From: Halodesulfovibrio sp.
GTDB lineage: Bacteria > Desulfobacterota > Desulfovibrionia > Desulfovibrionales > Desulfovibrionaceae
Length of the DNA stretch: 64,000 bases
Assembly: GCF_025210605.1 (NCBI RefSeq)
Contig: NZ_JAOARI010000002.1
Span: 62,001-126,000 of the forward strand
Direction: 5' to 3'
Shown: piece by piece, positions 53,080 through 61,312 of the stretch
Position numbering within the stretch: the stretch's first letter is position 1
Layout of the letters: each line of letters opens with the position of its first letter
Position numbers and translations under genes: made by a program
Notes under the pieces: generated by a model
Databases searched by the model: none
Told to the model about the DNA's origin: nothing
The model's input: the letters and a program-made list of their open reading frames with translations, nothing else

Positions 53080-53586
53080 TTATTTCCCGCCTATGTCATC
53101 CCAGAGCTGTTGCAGAGCCGCTCCCAGCCCCACCTGCCATTGGTTCTTTTCGAAGTACGGTATAAAATATTCATTTTGCAGCTTGTACATATAATCCTGC
53201 CCCAAAGCTTTTCGCAGCAATGGCGGAAATTCAATCAGAACCTGACGGCTGTACGGATTTATTCCGATAAAAACAGTTTTAGTATCCAGTTTCTCCGGAA
53301 GAACTACAGGTGTATTGCGTACCTGAAGGCGCAACTTCAACCCATGGGTTTCACGTAGAGCTGCTGCATAATCACGCAGCGCCGCTTTCTGGGTTTGAGT
53401 CAATGTTTCTGTTTGATCGTACACAGTGCCGCGAGATCGAATCTCTTTAAAACTGTGTTCAGTCTGGTACCAAAAGGCGGCAGCTACAGCAACGAATACT
53501 GCAATCAACAACATGGCACGCAAAAAGAATTCACCAGAAGATTTGGAGCGAATTAACGGTCCCCGCTTATTTCTAAAAAATCCCAT
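53080..53586 (-). CDS. TPM-domain-like membrane-anchored protein
   Basis: A 168-residue protein with an N-terminal helix (AMLLIAVFVAVAAAFWY) and a domain resembling TPM/repair-phosphatase-like proteins: VYDQTETLTQTQKAALRDYAAAL, VFIGINPYSRQVLIEFPPLLRKAL and a C-terminal VGLGAALQQLWDDI. Function unknown; a role in envelope or photosystem-like repair is described only in distant relatives. Confidence 0.65.
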   Translation of the reverse strand: MGFFRNKRGPLIRSKSSGEFFLRAMLLIAVFVAVAAAFWYQTEHSFKEIRSRGTVYDQTETLTQTQKAALRDYAAALRETHGLKLRLQVRNTPVVLPEKLDTKTVFIGINPYSRQVLIEFPPLLRKALGQDYMYKLQNEYFIPYFEKNQWQVGLGAALQQLWDDIGGK

Positions 53587-53626
53587 CTGCTCTCCGGTTC
53601 TACTGTGGCACTATCAGTGCCGCAGG

Positions 53627-55387
53627 CTATTCTACTTCTTCACACTGAGCCATCTCTTTAATGGCTAAGGCATAGCGCCTTGCTACTTCGTTCATGTACT
53701 CTGTGTCAATTGCACCTTTCCAAGTTACTACTTCTGTAAAGCGTTTCGGAATTTTTACTGCATCTACATCAAACCCTGTTTTGCATTTCAATTGCCAACG
53801 CAGATTTTGAACGTATTTACCTGCTGCTTCGAGGTTATCAGCAATGTTGGCAAACCCTGCTGCGGTCAGAGCTTCTTTCAATTTTTCCGCACCGTAAGTC
53901 CCACGCGCAAAAAGGCAGCCCATCATTGTATTAATATAGATACGCTCTCGCTCATCTTGAAGCATGAACTCAATAACCTTATCCGCATCTTTTTCAGTAG
54001 TATTCTGGTCAAACGCATATCCGCCTGTATCAAGGTGCGAATGCCGGAAGCCATATGCTGATGCAACAAAGAACACTTCGCCTGTGGCATACCCTGCCAT
54101 CTCCTGTCCTAATACGCAGGCAAAGTCTTCGCCGCCGTACTGTTTTGCCGCTGCCATGGAGCCACGGGAGAGTGCCTGATAGAATTCGTTTTCACCCGAA
54201 GAGATGAATTTAAGCCCTTCGATGAACCCTTTCATATCGCCAAATTTAAGATCAACGATGGTTTCATCTTTACTGATTATACCTTTTTCCGTTGCCTCTG
54301 CCGCCCATGCGAGTGCAACTCCCGCGCTCATACAATCAAGCCCAAGTTTTTCAGTTTCATCCAACAATGCCAGAACATCGGCAGCATTCGTTATGCCCAG
54401 CATGCTGCCTTGCGCAAAAATTGGCTCATAATCGTACGAAACCTGCTTGTAGAGAAATTCATGCTCGCTCGCGAACTGCTGCCGCAATAGACCTATATGG
54501 ATACAACCGACCGGACACCCAGCACATGCCGCTTGCCTCAATAAAAGCTGATCTGCAAAGGTTTCACCAGAAATATTGTCCACACGGTCATCATGCGTTT
54601 TTTGTAGATTATTCCAAGGCAGCGCTTGCAATTCATTCAATGGTATCAAGTTTTGGGGCGTACCTAAGTCATGGTACTTTTTCATCTTACCAGTTTCAGT
54701 GATATCCTGATAAATTTCTTTCATCAGATTTGCGTATGCCTTCCCTTCCGGTAAGTCATATGAACCGTCTCCTGAAACTACGATACCTTTGAGATTCTTA
54801 TACCCCATTGCAGAGCCGGACCCCATTCTACCGAAATGGCGGAAAGAGTCTACGTTGATGCAGGCATACGCGACGCCACGCTCCCCTGCCTGACCTATAC
54901 GGATTGCTGATCGATGCCCCGCATTTTTTTTATCGAACCGACGCAAAAATTTTCCTGTAGCAAAAACGTCTTTTCCACGAAGGTACGCAACATTTTTAAC
55001 CTCACAGGAACGGGAACCGATGACGAGCGCACTTAGCTCCTTCGCTTTTCCCGTAATCATCAGTGCATCGTACCCCGCAAAACGGATTGATAGAGCCAAC
55101 CGCCCACCCGCGTGGCTCTCTGACCATTCATCAGTGTATGGAGACCGGAACCCGCATACAACCTTGCTCATCAGTGGATAAAATCCTGTTAACGGACCTA
55201 TGGCAAAAATAAGTGGCTGGCGAGGATCATTCGCCGGAGCGTCGTTAACGCCATACTGTTCATATAAGACAGCAGCCAGTCCACTTCCACCAATGTGCAT
55301 ATGGCGGTCTGGAATCATTCGGACTGTACTTTTTTCAGTATTCAAATCTACATGTAATACACGAGAGAAGTCTGGATTTATTTTCAT
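53627..55387 (-). CDS. aor: Aldehyde:ferredoxin oxidoreductase
   Basis: Oxidises aldehydes to acids (or the reverse) with ferredoxin, using tungsto-bispterin and a [4Fe-4S] cluster. 586 residues, close to the family norm. The N-terminus SRVLHVDLNTEKS and the pterin-binding VCGFRSPYTDEWSESHAGGRLALSIRFAGYDALMI are typical. Cluster ligands are in CAGCPVGC and the later MMGCLFARGTYG. The gene has a good TAGGAG site and lies 9 bases after the ferredoxin gene, its likely redox partner. Confidence 0.93.
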   Translation of the reverse strand: MKINPDFSRVLHVDLNTEKSTVRMIPDRHMHIGGSGLAAVLYEQYGVNDAPANDPRQPLIFAIGPLTGFYPLMSKVVCGFRSPYTDEWSESHAGGRLALSIRFAGYDALMITGKAKELSALVIGSRSCEVKNVAYLRGKDVFATGKFLRRFDKKNAGHRSAIRIGQAGERGVAYACINVDSFRHFGRMGSGSAMGYKNLKGIVVSGDGSYDLPEGKAYANLMKEIYQDITETGKMKKYHDLGTPQNLIPLNELQALPWNNLQKTHDDRVDNISGETFADQLLLRQAACAGCPVGCIHIGLLRQQFASEHEFLYKQVSYDYEPIFAQGSMLGITNAADVLALLDETEKLGLDCMSAGVALAWAAEATEKGIISKDETIVDLKFGDMKGFIEGLKFISSGENEFYQALSRGSMAAAKQYGGEDFACVLGQEMAGYATGEVFFVASAYGFRHSHLDTGGYAFDQNTTEKDADKVIEFMLQDERERIYINTMMGCLFARGTYGAEKLKEALTAAGFANIADNLEAAGKYVQNLRWQLKCKTGFDVDAVKIPKRFTEVVTWKGAIDTEYMNEVARRYALAIKEMAQCEEVE

Positions 55388-55396
55388 AGCAAGCTC

Positions 55397-55816
55397 CTAG
55401 TCTTCTTCGCGTGCTGGTATTTCACGCAACTCGATACAGTTATGGGGACAAAACGGCACGCATCGCCCGCAATGAATACATAGGTAAGGCAAATCGCTTT
55501 CCGTTTCGTAATAGATAGCGTCCACAGGGCAAACCTCAGCACACTTACCGCACTTAATACAGGTATCGTGCTTAACTATAACGCCACCGCCCTTACGCTG
55601 TTTGAGGGCTTCAGTAGGGCACACTTCTGCACACGGCGCAGGATTACACGCCACACACAATTGCGCCTCAAAGCCAGTGCTTAACCCACCAGCAGAAGTG
55701 ATGCGAATTCCAGCTGTGTTCCACGAAAGCTTTTTATGAACAAGCCGCGCACAGGCAAGCGAACAGGAATGACACCCTATGCATTGCTCCATGCGGACTG
55801 CTTCAAGTCTTTTCAT
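55397..55816 (-). CDS. Polyferredoxin (four [4Fe-4S] motifs), AOR partner
   Basis: About 139 residues with four cysteine groups: CIGCHSCSLAC, CVACNPAPCAEVCP, CIKCGKCAEVCP and CIHCGRCVPFCPHNC, enough for four [4Fe-4S] clusters. The ATG at 55816 (AGGTGG upstream) is preferred over a GTG at 55825. Forms a two-gene operon with aor. Confidence 0.92.
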   Translation of the reverse strand: MKRLEAVRMEQCIGCHSCSLACARLVHKKLSWNTAGIRITSAGGLSTGFEAQLCVACNPAPCAEVCPTEALKQRKGGGVIVKHDTCIKCGKCAEVCPVDAIYYETESDLPYLCIHCGRCVPFCPHNCIELREIPAREED

Positions 55817-55996
55817 ACTTGCCACCTGTTATTTATCTTCTAATCAAAAAAGGAGTATCTCCGTAATTCATCAGAACCATATTCCCCTATACACGCCCTA
55901 ACGTGAATCCTATAGTGAAACTTATACAGCAGGTTATCATCGATACGGGGAAAGCAGCTTGACCTATTAAGACAACTGCCCTAGATTTCATATATT

Positions 55997-57076
55997 ATGA
56001 ATTGGGATTGGGAAAAACTGCAAGAAAAGCGGCAGAGGCAATCGGGTCATGGTCCAAACTGGGGTGGAACACCTCCAGATGGCGATAATCCTGACCCGGT
56101 CAGCGAAGGCCTGAAGAAACTTCGGGGATTAAACTTCCCTGCGGGCAAGTTCATTCTTGCCTTACTTTTACTCTTCTGGCTCGCATCCGGCATTTATATC
56201 GTGCAACCAGATGAAGAAGGCGTTGTGCTCCGGTTCGGCAAATATGTTGCCACTACAGGTCCGGGTCCACACTACCATCTTCCTTATCCTATTGAGACAG
56301 TTTACAAACCTAAAGTGTCTCAAATCCGCCGTATTGAGGTCGGATTCCGCTCAACTGGAAAATCATCATCTTTCCAGCAGGGACAGTCACGTACTGTTAA
56401 AGCGGAGTCACTTATGCTTACCGGTGATGAAAACATTGTCGATGTTCAGTTTATTGTTCAGTACCGCATCAGCAATGCTGTAGATTACCTTTTTAATGTC
56501 ACACAGCAGTCAATCACTGTTAAAAGTGCCGCAGAAGCCGCCATGCGCGAAGTTATCGGGCACAACCAGATTGATAATGCTCTGACTGAAGGTAAATTGC
56601 AGATTCAGAACGATTGCCGCACGTTGTTGCAGGATATTCTGAACCGCTACAAAGCGGGTATCCACATTGTTGCAGTACAAATGCAGGACGTACATCCACC
56701 ACAAGAGGTTGTTGACGCATTTAAAGATGTAGCCAGTGCCCGAGAAGACCGCAGCCGTATTATCAACGAAGCTGAGGCATACAGTAACGATATTTTGCCG
56801 AAAGCACGCGGTGCAGCAGCAGAAATCGTCAACGAAGCACAGGCGTACAAAGAATCCACTGTCAACAAAGCTCAGGGTGATGCGTCACGCTTCCTCGCAA
56901 TCCTTGCTGAATACAATCAGGCAAAATCCATCACCAGAAAACGTATGTACTTAGAAGCTATGGAACATGTTTTCAGCGGTACGGGAGTTAACAAAGTCAT
57001 TGTGCCAAACAAAGGCGTTTCACCGACTATTCCGTTTTTACCGCTTGGCGACAGCAGCATGAAGGAGAGTAAGTAA
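55997..57076 (+). CDS. hflK: Membrane protease regulator HflK
   Basis: SPFH/prohibitin-family protein of 359 residues that forms with HflC a cage around FtsH in the inner membrane. A Gly/Pro/Asp-rich N-terminus (GHGPNWGGTPPDGDNPD) is followed by one membrane helix (FILALLLLFWLASGIYIV) and the SPFH domain starting PDEEGVVLRFGKY, then a long Ala/Glu-rich coiled coil. The stop codon overlaps the start of hflC. Confidence 0.95.
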   Translation: MNWDWEKLQEKRQRQSGHGPNWGGTPPDGDNPDPVSEGLKKLRGLNFPAGKFILALLLLFWLASGIYIVQPDEEGVVLRFGKYVATTGPGPHYHLPYPIETVYKPKVSQIRRIEVGFRSTGKSSSFQQGQSRTVKAESLMLTGDENIVDVQFIVQYRISNAVDYLFNVTQQSITVKSAAEAAMREVIGHNQIDNALTEGKLQIQNDCRTLLQDILNRYKAGIHIVAVQMQDVHPPQEVVDAFKDVASAREDRSRIINEAEAYSNDILPKARGAAAEIVNEAQAYKESTVNKAQGDASRFLAILAEYNQAKSITRKRMYLEAMEHVFSGTGVNKVIVPNKGVSPTIPFLPLGDSSMKESK

Positions 57077-57924
57077 TGAAAAAGACAACTACTCCTATTC
57101 TTATCTTACTTGTCCTTATCATCGCTGTAGTTTTCCAGTCTGCTTTCATTGTTAAGCAGACAGAAAAAGCAATTGTTCTCCAGCTTGGTAAGCCGGACAA
57201 CAATGTCTATGGTCCCGGTCTGCACTTCAAAATCCCGTTCATCCAGAACGTCATCTATTTTGATGCACGCCTTCTGGAGTATGATGCACAACCAGCTGAA
57301 GCCCTCACAAAAGATAAAAAAGCTCTTGTGCTGGACAACTACGCACGTTGGCGCATCATTAACCCGCTCCTCTTCTACCAGACCGTTCGTACCATTCCAG
57401 GTGCTCAAGCGCGCCTCGATGACATTGTATACTCCCAGCTCCGTGCAGCGCTTGGTCGCTACACACTTACTGAGATTGTTTCGACAGAACGTGACAACAT
57501 CATGCAAATGGTTACCAAACGTTCTTCAGACTTAATCAAGGCATACGGTATTGAAATTGTTGATGTACGCATCAAACGCACTGACCTTCCACCGGAAAAC
57601 CAGCGCGCTATTTTTGGACGCATGCGTGCAGAACGTGAACGTCAGGCAAAACAATACAGATCTGAAGGACAACAACAGTCCATTACTATTAAATCACTTG
57701 CAAACAAAGAACGTACAATCATTATTGCAAAAGCAAACAAAGAAGCTGAGATCATTCGTGGTCAAGGCGACGCTATTGCAACGAAGATTTACGCAGAATC
57801 GCTTGGGCAAGATGAAGAGTTCTACAATTTCCAGCGATCATTAGAAGCATATAAAGACAGCTTCAAAGATAATACTCGCATCATCGTGACTCCAGAAAAC
57901 AAGTTTCTGCACGAAATGCAGTAG
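57076..57924 (+). CDS. hflC: Membrane protease regulator HflC
   Basis: Partner of HflK, 282 residues. N-terminal helix (ILILLVLIIAVVFQSAFIV), SPFH domain (VKQTEKAIVLQLGKPDNNVYGPGLHFKIPFIQ) and a coiled-coil ending YNFQRSLEAYKDSF...IIVTPENKFL. Overlaps hflK by one base and is followed by a terminator. Confidence 0.95.
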   Translation: MKKTTTPILILLVLIIAVVFQSAFIVKQTEKAIVLQLGKPDNNVYGPGLHFKIPFIQNVIYFDARLLEYDAQPAEALTKDKKALVLDNYARWRIINPLLFYQTVRTIPGAQARLDDIVYSQLRAALGRYTLTEIVSTERDNIMQMVTKRSSDLIKAYGIEIVDVRIKRTDLPPENQRAIFGRMRAERERQAKQYRSEGQQQSITIKSLANKERTIIIAKANKEAEIIRGQGDAIATKIYAESLGQDEEFYNFQRSLEAYKDSFKDNTRIIVTPENKFLHEMQ

Positions 57925-57939
57925 CCAGCCACCATCAGG

Positions 57940-57982
57940 GAGCGTAGCTGCATATTCTTTCTATGCCGCTACGCTCTTTTTT
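57940..57982 (+). terminator. Terminator of hflKC
   Basis: GAGCGTAGC (57940-57948) pairs with GCTACGCTC (57968-57976), extended by GCATA/TATGC, and is followed by TTTTTT. Confidence 0.9.
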
Positions 57983-58042
57983 ACATTTACATTTTTTCTG
58001 ATGTAATTTTCCCTATTTTACTCTACTGTTCCGCATGAGTTA

Positions 58043-58059
58043 AAAAGTTATGAACTTTT
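58043..58059. promoter_or_regulatory. Operator-like inverted repeat 1
   Basis: AAAAGTT-ATG-AACTTTT, upstream of the CI-like repressor gene. A shorter relative lies at 58192-58207. These could be binding sites for that repressor. Confidence 0.4.
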
Positions 58060-58191
58060 AGTAGAATAAAGAGTTCATAGAGTTCAATATCAATGCAATT
58101 AGGATTTTTTTACAATTTTTCGGCAATATCGAGTCACATCCATATTGACAAAACATTGCGAATCCGTCCAAAAAGAATGGTTGCATCCACT

Positions 58192-58207
58192 AAAAGTAAA
58201 AACTTTT
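58192..58207. promoter_or_regulatory. Operator-like inverted repeat 2
   Basis: AAAAGT-AAAA-ACTTTT, about 195 bases before the repressor start, resembling the repeat at 58043-58059. Confidence 0.35.
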
Positions 58208-58400
58208 GGTCATCTAAAAACATACGCTTTATGTTTTATGATGTTTTTTTGCATTGGGACATATTCCCAACGTTTCCCTGCTGCCTTACCTGTCCTACAC
58301 AGGTACGTCGCAGAATTACTCAGACAACCCAGCAATTTTCAACGACAAGACTTATTTTCATAAGCCTATGCTTATTCTAATGTCTTGGCGGGAGAGACAC

Positions 58401-59108
58401 GTGTCCAGCTTTGATGAAGTTTTTGAACGTATTAAGTTAGCTACAAATACGAGAACTCAGGTTGAACTAGCGGAAGTACTAGATATTCGGCAATCCAGCA
58501 TTTCAGATGCCAAACGTCGAGATTCTGTTCCTTCAGACTGGTTCATGAAGCTATTTGAAAAATTTGGTCTTAATCCAGACTGGCTTAAAAAAGGTGTCGG
58601 TCCAATGTACTTACGTACAGAGGAAGAAGGCTACCAACCAGTAGAAGGCCCTGCTGCCGGACGGGTTTTTGAAAACCCTGCAAAATTTGGTGATCCAGAT
58701 GCCCGCAGCGCTGTTGTAACAATCCATTCCATGCAAAACGTTGAAGTTACTGAAGAAGGTGAAGAGGCTCGCCGCTTTACCAGCATTGGTAAACTTTCCA
58801 TTCCACAGTCGTTTGCTGGTGCCACAATCCAAGTTTTCCGTGTTGATGCAAGCAGCATGGAACCTCTCATTAAAAAAGGGGCATACGTTGGATTAGACAC
58901 TGCACAAACCAATATCCTTTCTGGCGAAATCTATGGTGTATACGTTCCGTACGAAGGTATTTCCATTAAACGTATTTTCTTAGATGCTGCCAACCAACGC
59001 TTTATCCTGCGTAGCGAAAACCCTGCCCATCCTGAGCAATACCTGCCGATGGATCGCTGCACAGAAGATGTTATAGGTCGTGTTGTCTGGAATCTTCAGA
59101 CAATGTAG
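58401..59108 (+). CDS. CI-like repressor with S24 peptidase domain
   Basis: About 235 residues. The N-terminal CI-type helix-turn-helix (FDEVFERIKLATNTRTQVELAEVLDIRQSSISDAKRR) is followed by an S24/LexA-type domain with the catalytic Ser in VDASSMEPLI and Lys in ISIKRIF. It could be cleaved after DNA damage or act as a stress regulator. No Ala-Gly cleavage site could be fixed with certainty (AAGRVFENP is a candidate). The GTG at 58401, with GGGAGAG before it, fits the family start; ATGs at 58380 or 58368 are alternatives. No phage genes are near, so it may be a domesticated regulator. Confidence 0.85.
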   Translation: MSSFDEVFERIKLATNTRTQVELAEVLDIRQSSISDAKRRDSVPSDWFMKLFEKFGLNPDWLKKGVGPMYLRTEEEGYQPVEGPAAGRVFENPAKFGDPDARSAVVTIHSMQNVEVTEEGEEARRFTSIGKLSIPQSFAGATIQVFRVDASSMEPLIKKGAYVGLDTAQTNILSGEIYGVYVPYEGISIKRIFLDAANQRFILRSENPAHPEQYLPMDRCTEDVIGRVVWNLQTM

Positions 59109-59129
59109 TCCTTCAAATTTCGTTTTTTA

Positions 59130-59157
59130 AAGGCGGTCATTATGACCGCCTTTTTTT
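59130..59157 (+). terminator. Terminator of the repressor gene
   Basis: AAGGCGGTCA (59130-59139) pairs with TGACCGCCTT through a 3-nt loop and is followed by seven T. Confidence 0.93.
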
Positions 59158-59329
59158 GTATTTCCATCCCGAAATCCCCCCAAAGCACAGCTAGACAACC
59201 ACATGCTTTTATAGCATATACTTTGAGAGCTTTTTCTATTTATTTTTTGCATATCGGCAGTCTTCTGCTGTTCGAAATCCATACGCCGTTGCACCTAATT
59301 AGCCCGCACGCGGCAGACCGGAGAAAAAC

Positions 59330-61291
59330 ATGCCTTCTATCAGTATACTTGTGGTTGACGACGAACGTATTGTTGCTCTTGACATAAAAGGTACTCTGGA
59401 AACACTCGGCTACTGCGTTTGTGCTGTTGCCAATGCTGCGGAACCTGCTCTTGAGGCTGTGAAGGTGCACTCCCCAGATTTAGTGCTTATGGATATCAAT
59501 CTTCGAGGAGAAATGGATGGTATAGCCATTGCGCATATCATCAATGCTAAATATTCCACTCCGGTTGTATTTCTTACCGCATATTCAGATAGAGATACCT
59601 TTGACCGCGCCAAGTCTGCAAATCCTTACGGATTTATATTAAAACCTTTCGATGCACGAAAACTGCATTCAGCCATTGAAATAGCACTCATCAAACATTC
59701 TGAAGAAGCACGGCTGACAAAAGCACGACACAAAGCTGAACTTGAAAACAACGCAAAATCGAGTTTCTTCGCTAACATGAGTCACGAAATCCGAAATTCA
59801 TTAAACGGAATTGTCGGCATGACAGATTTAGCACTGGAAACAAAGCTTGATGCAGACCAGCAAGAATATATGACAACCGTGCTGGATTCTGCCGAAAATC
59901 TTCTCGATATATTGAATGATATCTTAGACTTATCTCGCATTGAAGCACAAAAAATGTCGCTGACACCAAAACGGTTTGATCTGGAAAAACTCATCAATAA
60001 AGTGGTGCGGACTCAAATCCCCAAGGCACACAAAAAAAAGCTTACGATTACTTATGACATTCCGGCTTTTGTCCCCAGAATGCTCAAAGGAGACCCCACT
60101 CGTGTTTCACAGATCATCACGAATCTTCTTTCCAATGCGATCAAGTTTACTGAGCAAGGTACTATTTCATTAGAAATTGCAGACCTTGCAACGCTTGGAG
60201 CCTATGCAGAGCACCAACTGCTACTTCCGACTCCCAAATACCGTATGCTCTTATTTTCTGTACGAGATACAGGCGTAGGTCTTACGGAAGAAGAACAGAA
60301 CTATATTTTTGAGCCGTACAAACAAGTGCACGCAGAAGAAAAAACGCCAATTCGCGGAACCGGTCTTGGGCTTGCTATCTGCCGAGAACTTGTTGAGCTA
60401 ATGAACGGTACAATTTGGGTGCGCAGCAAACCCGGAACCGGCAGTACCTTCCATTTTACAGCACAATTTGAACATGGTGAATTGGTTGAAGAAATACCAG
60501 AACCGGAAGCAATACCAGAATTTCCTTCCGGACTGCACGTTGCAGTTGTTGACAACAATATAGTCGGTCAAAAACTGCTACATGAATTGCTAGAAAAGAA
60601 AGGGTTCAAGTGTCACATTACTTCAAATGGAGCTGAACTGCTTGAACTTCTCGCTTCAGAAACTATTGACCTTGTTGTGACAGAAATAAAACTTCCGTTT
60701 CTAACCGGCTTAGAAGCCATGCAGCATATACGCTCTGGAACTATTCCCAATACTCCAAAGAATTTGCCGATTATTGCCGTAACAGCGTTTGCACTTAAGG
60801 GTGATAAGGAACGGTTTATTGAAGCAGGAATGGACGGTTATGTTGCAAAGCCAATTCATGCAACCGAGTTCTACAGAGAACTTGCACGAGTTCTGCAACC
60901 AGCAGAATTAGCTGCCCAGCCGGAGCAACAAGCTGAAGAAACTGACATGACGCAACTGCTGGATGTAGAAGGAACACTTATGAGGTTAGAAAATGACACC
61001 GACCTCATTTGTCGTCTTTACCTGCTCTTTGTAGACGAAGTTGCAGAACGTCTGTATGGGTTGAAACTCTTTTTACAAGAGAATGCTTATGACAAAGCTG
61101 CATTACATAGCCAATCGTTTGCAGCATCCGCTTTTAATATCGGAGCCAACAGTCTGGGTAACGCGCTCATGCAGGTGTATACAGCAGCAACGCATAAACA
61201 GCCCATTTCTGCCGACCACCTAGCCCAGCTAGAACAATTAAGCATGCTGACCACAACAGAAATCAAGCGCAATATGGAGAAACTCTCTTAA
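59330..61291 (+). CDS. Hybrid histidine kinase with two receivers and HPt
   Basis: A 653-residue cytoplasmic phosphorelay protein: receiver 1 (residues 1-120; DLVLMDINLRGEMDG holds the acceptor Asp), HisKA (MSHEIRNSLNGIVGM), HATPase_c (GTGLGLAICRELVELMNG), receiver 2 (~400-520) and a C-terminal HPt domain (LHSQSFAASAFNIGANSLG, with the phospho-His). In receiver 2 the acceptor Asp is Glu (LVVTEIKLPFLTG) and the N-terminal acidic pair is DN, so it is probably not phosphorylated. It begins an apparent three-gene signalling unit with the two genes after it. Confidence 0.9.
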   Translation: MPSISILVVDDERIVALDIKGTLETLGYCVCAVANAAEPALEAVKVHSPDLVLMDINLRGEMDGIAIAHIINAKYSTPVVFLTAYSDRDTFDRAKSANPYGFILKPFDARKLHSAIEIALIKHSEEARLTKARHKAELENNAKSSFFANMSHEIRNSLNGIVGMTDLALETKLDADQQEYMTTVLDSAENLLDILNDILDLSRIEAQKMSLTPKRFDLEKLINKVVRTQIPKAHKKKLTITYDIPAFVPRMLKGDPTRVSQIITNLLSNAIKFTEQGTISLEIADLATLGAYAEHQLLLPTPKYRMLLFSVRDTGVGLTEEEQNYIFEPYKQVHAEEKTPIRGTGLGLAICRELVELMNGTIWVRSKPGTGSTFHFTAQFEHGELVEEIPEPEAIPEFPSGLHVAVVDNNIVGQKLLHELLEKKGFKCHITSNGAELLELLASETIDLVVTEIKLPFLTGLEAMQHIRSGTIPNTPKNLPIIAVTAFALKGDKERFIEAGMDGYVAKPIHATEFYRELARVLQPAELAAQPEQQAEETDMTQLLDVEGTLMRLENDTDLICRLYLLFVDEVAERLYGLKLFLQENAYDKAALHSQSFAASAFNIGANSLGNALMQVYTAATHKQPISADHLAQLEQLSMLTTTEIKRNMEKLS

Positions 61292-61312
61292 TATTGCCAT
61301 GCCGGAGACACC

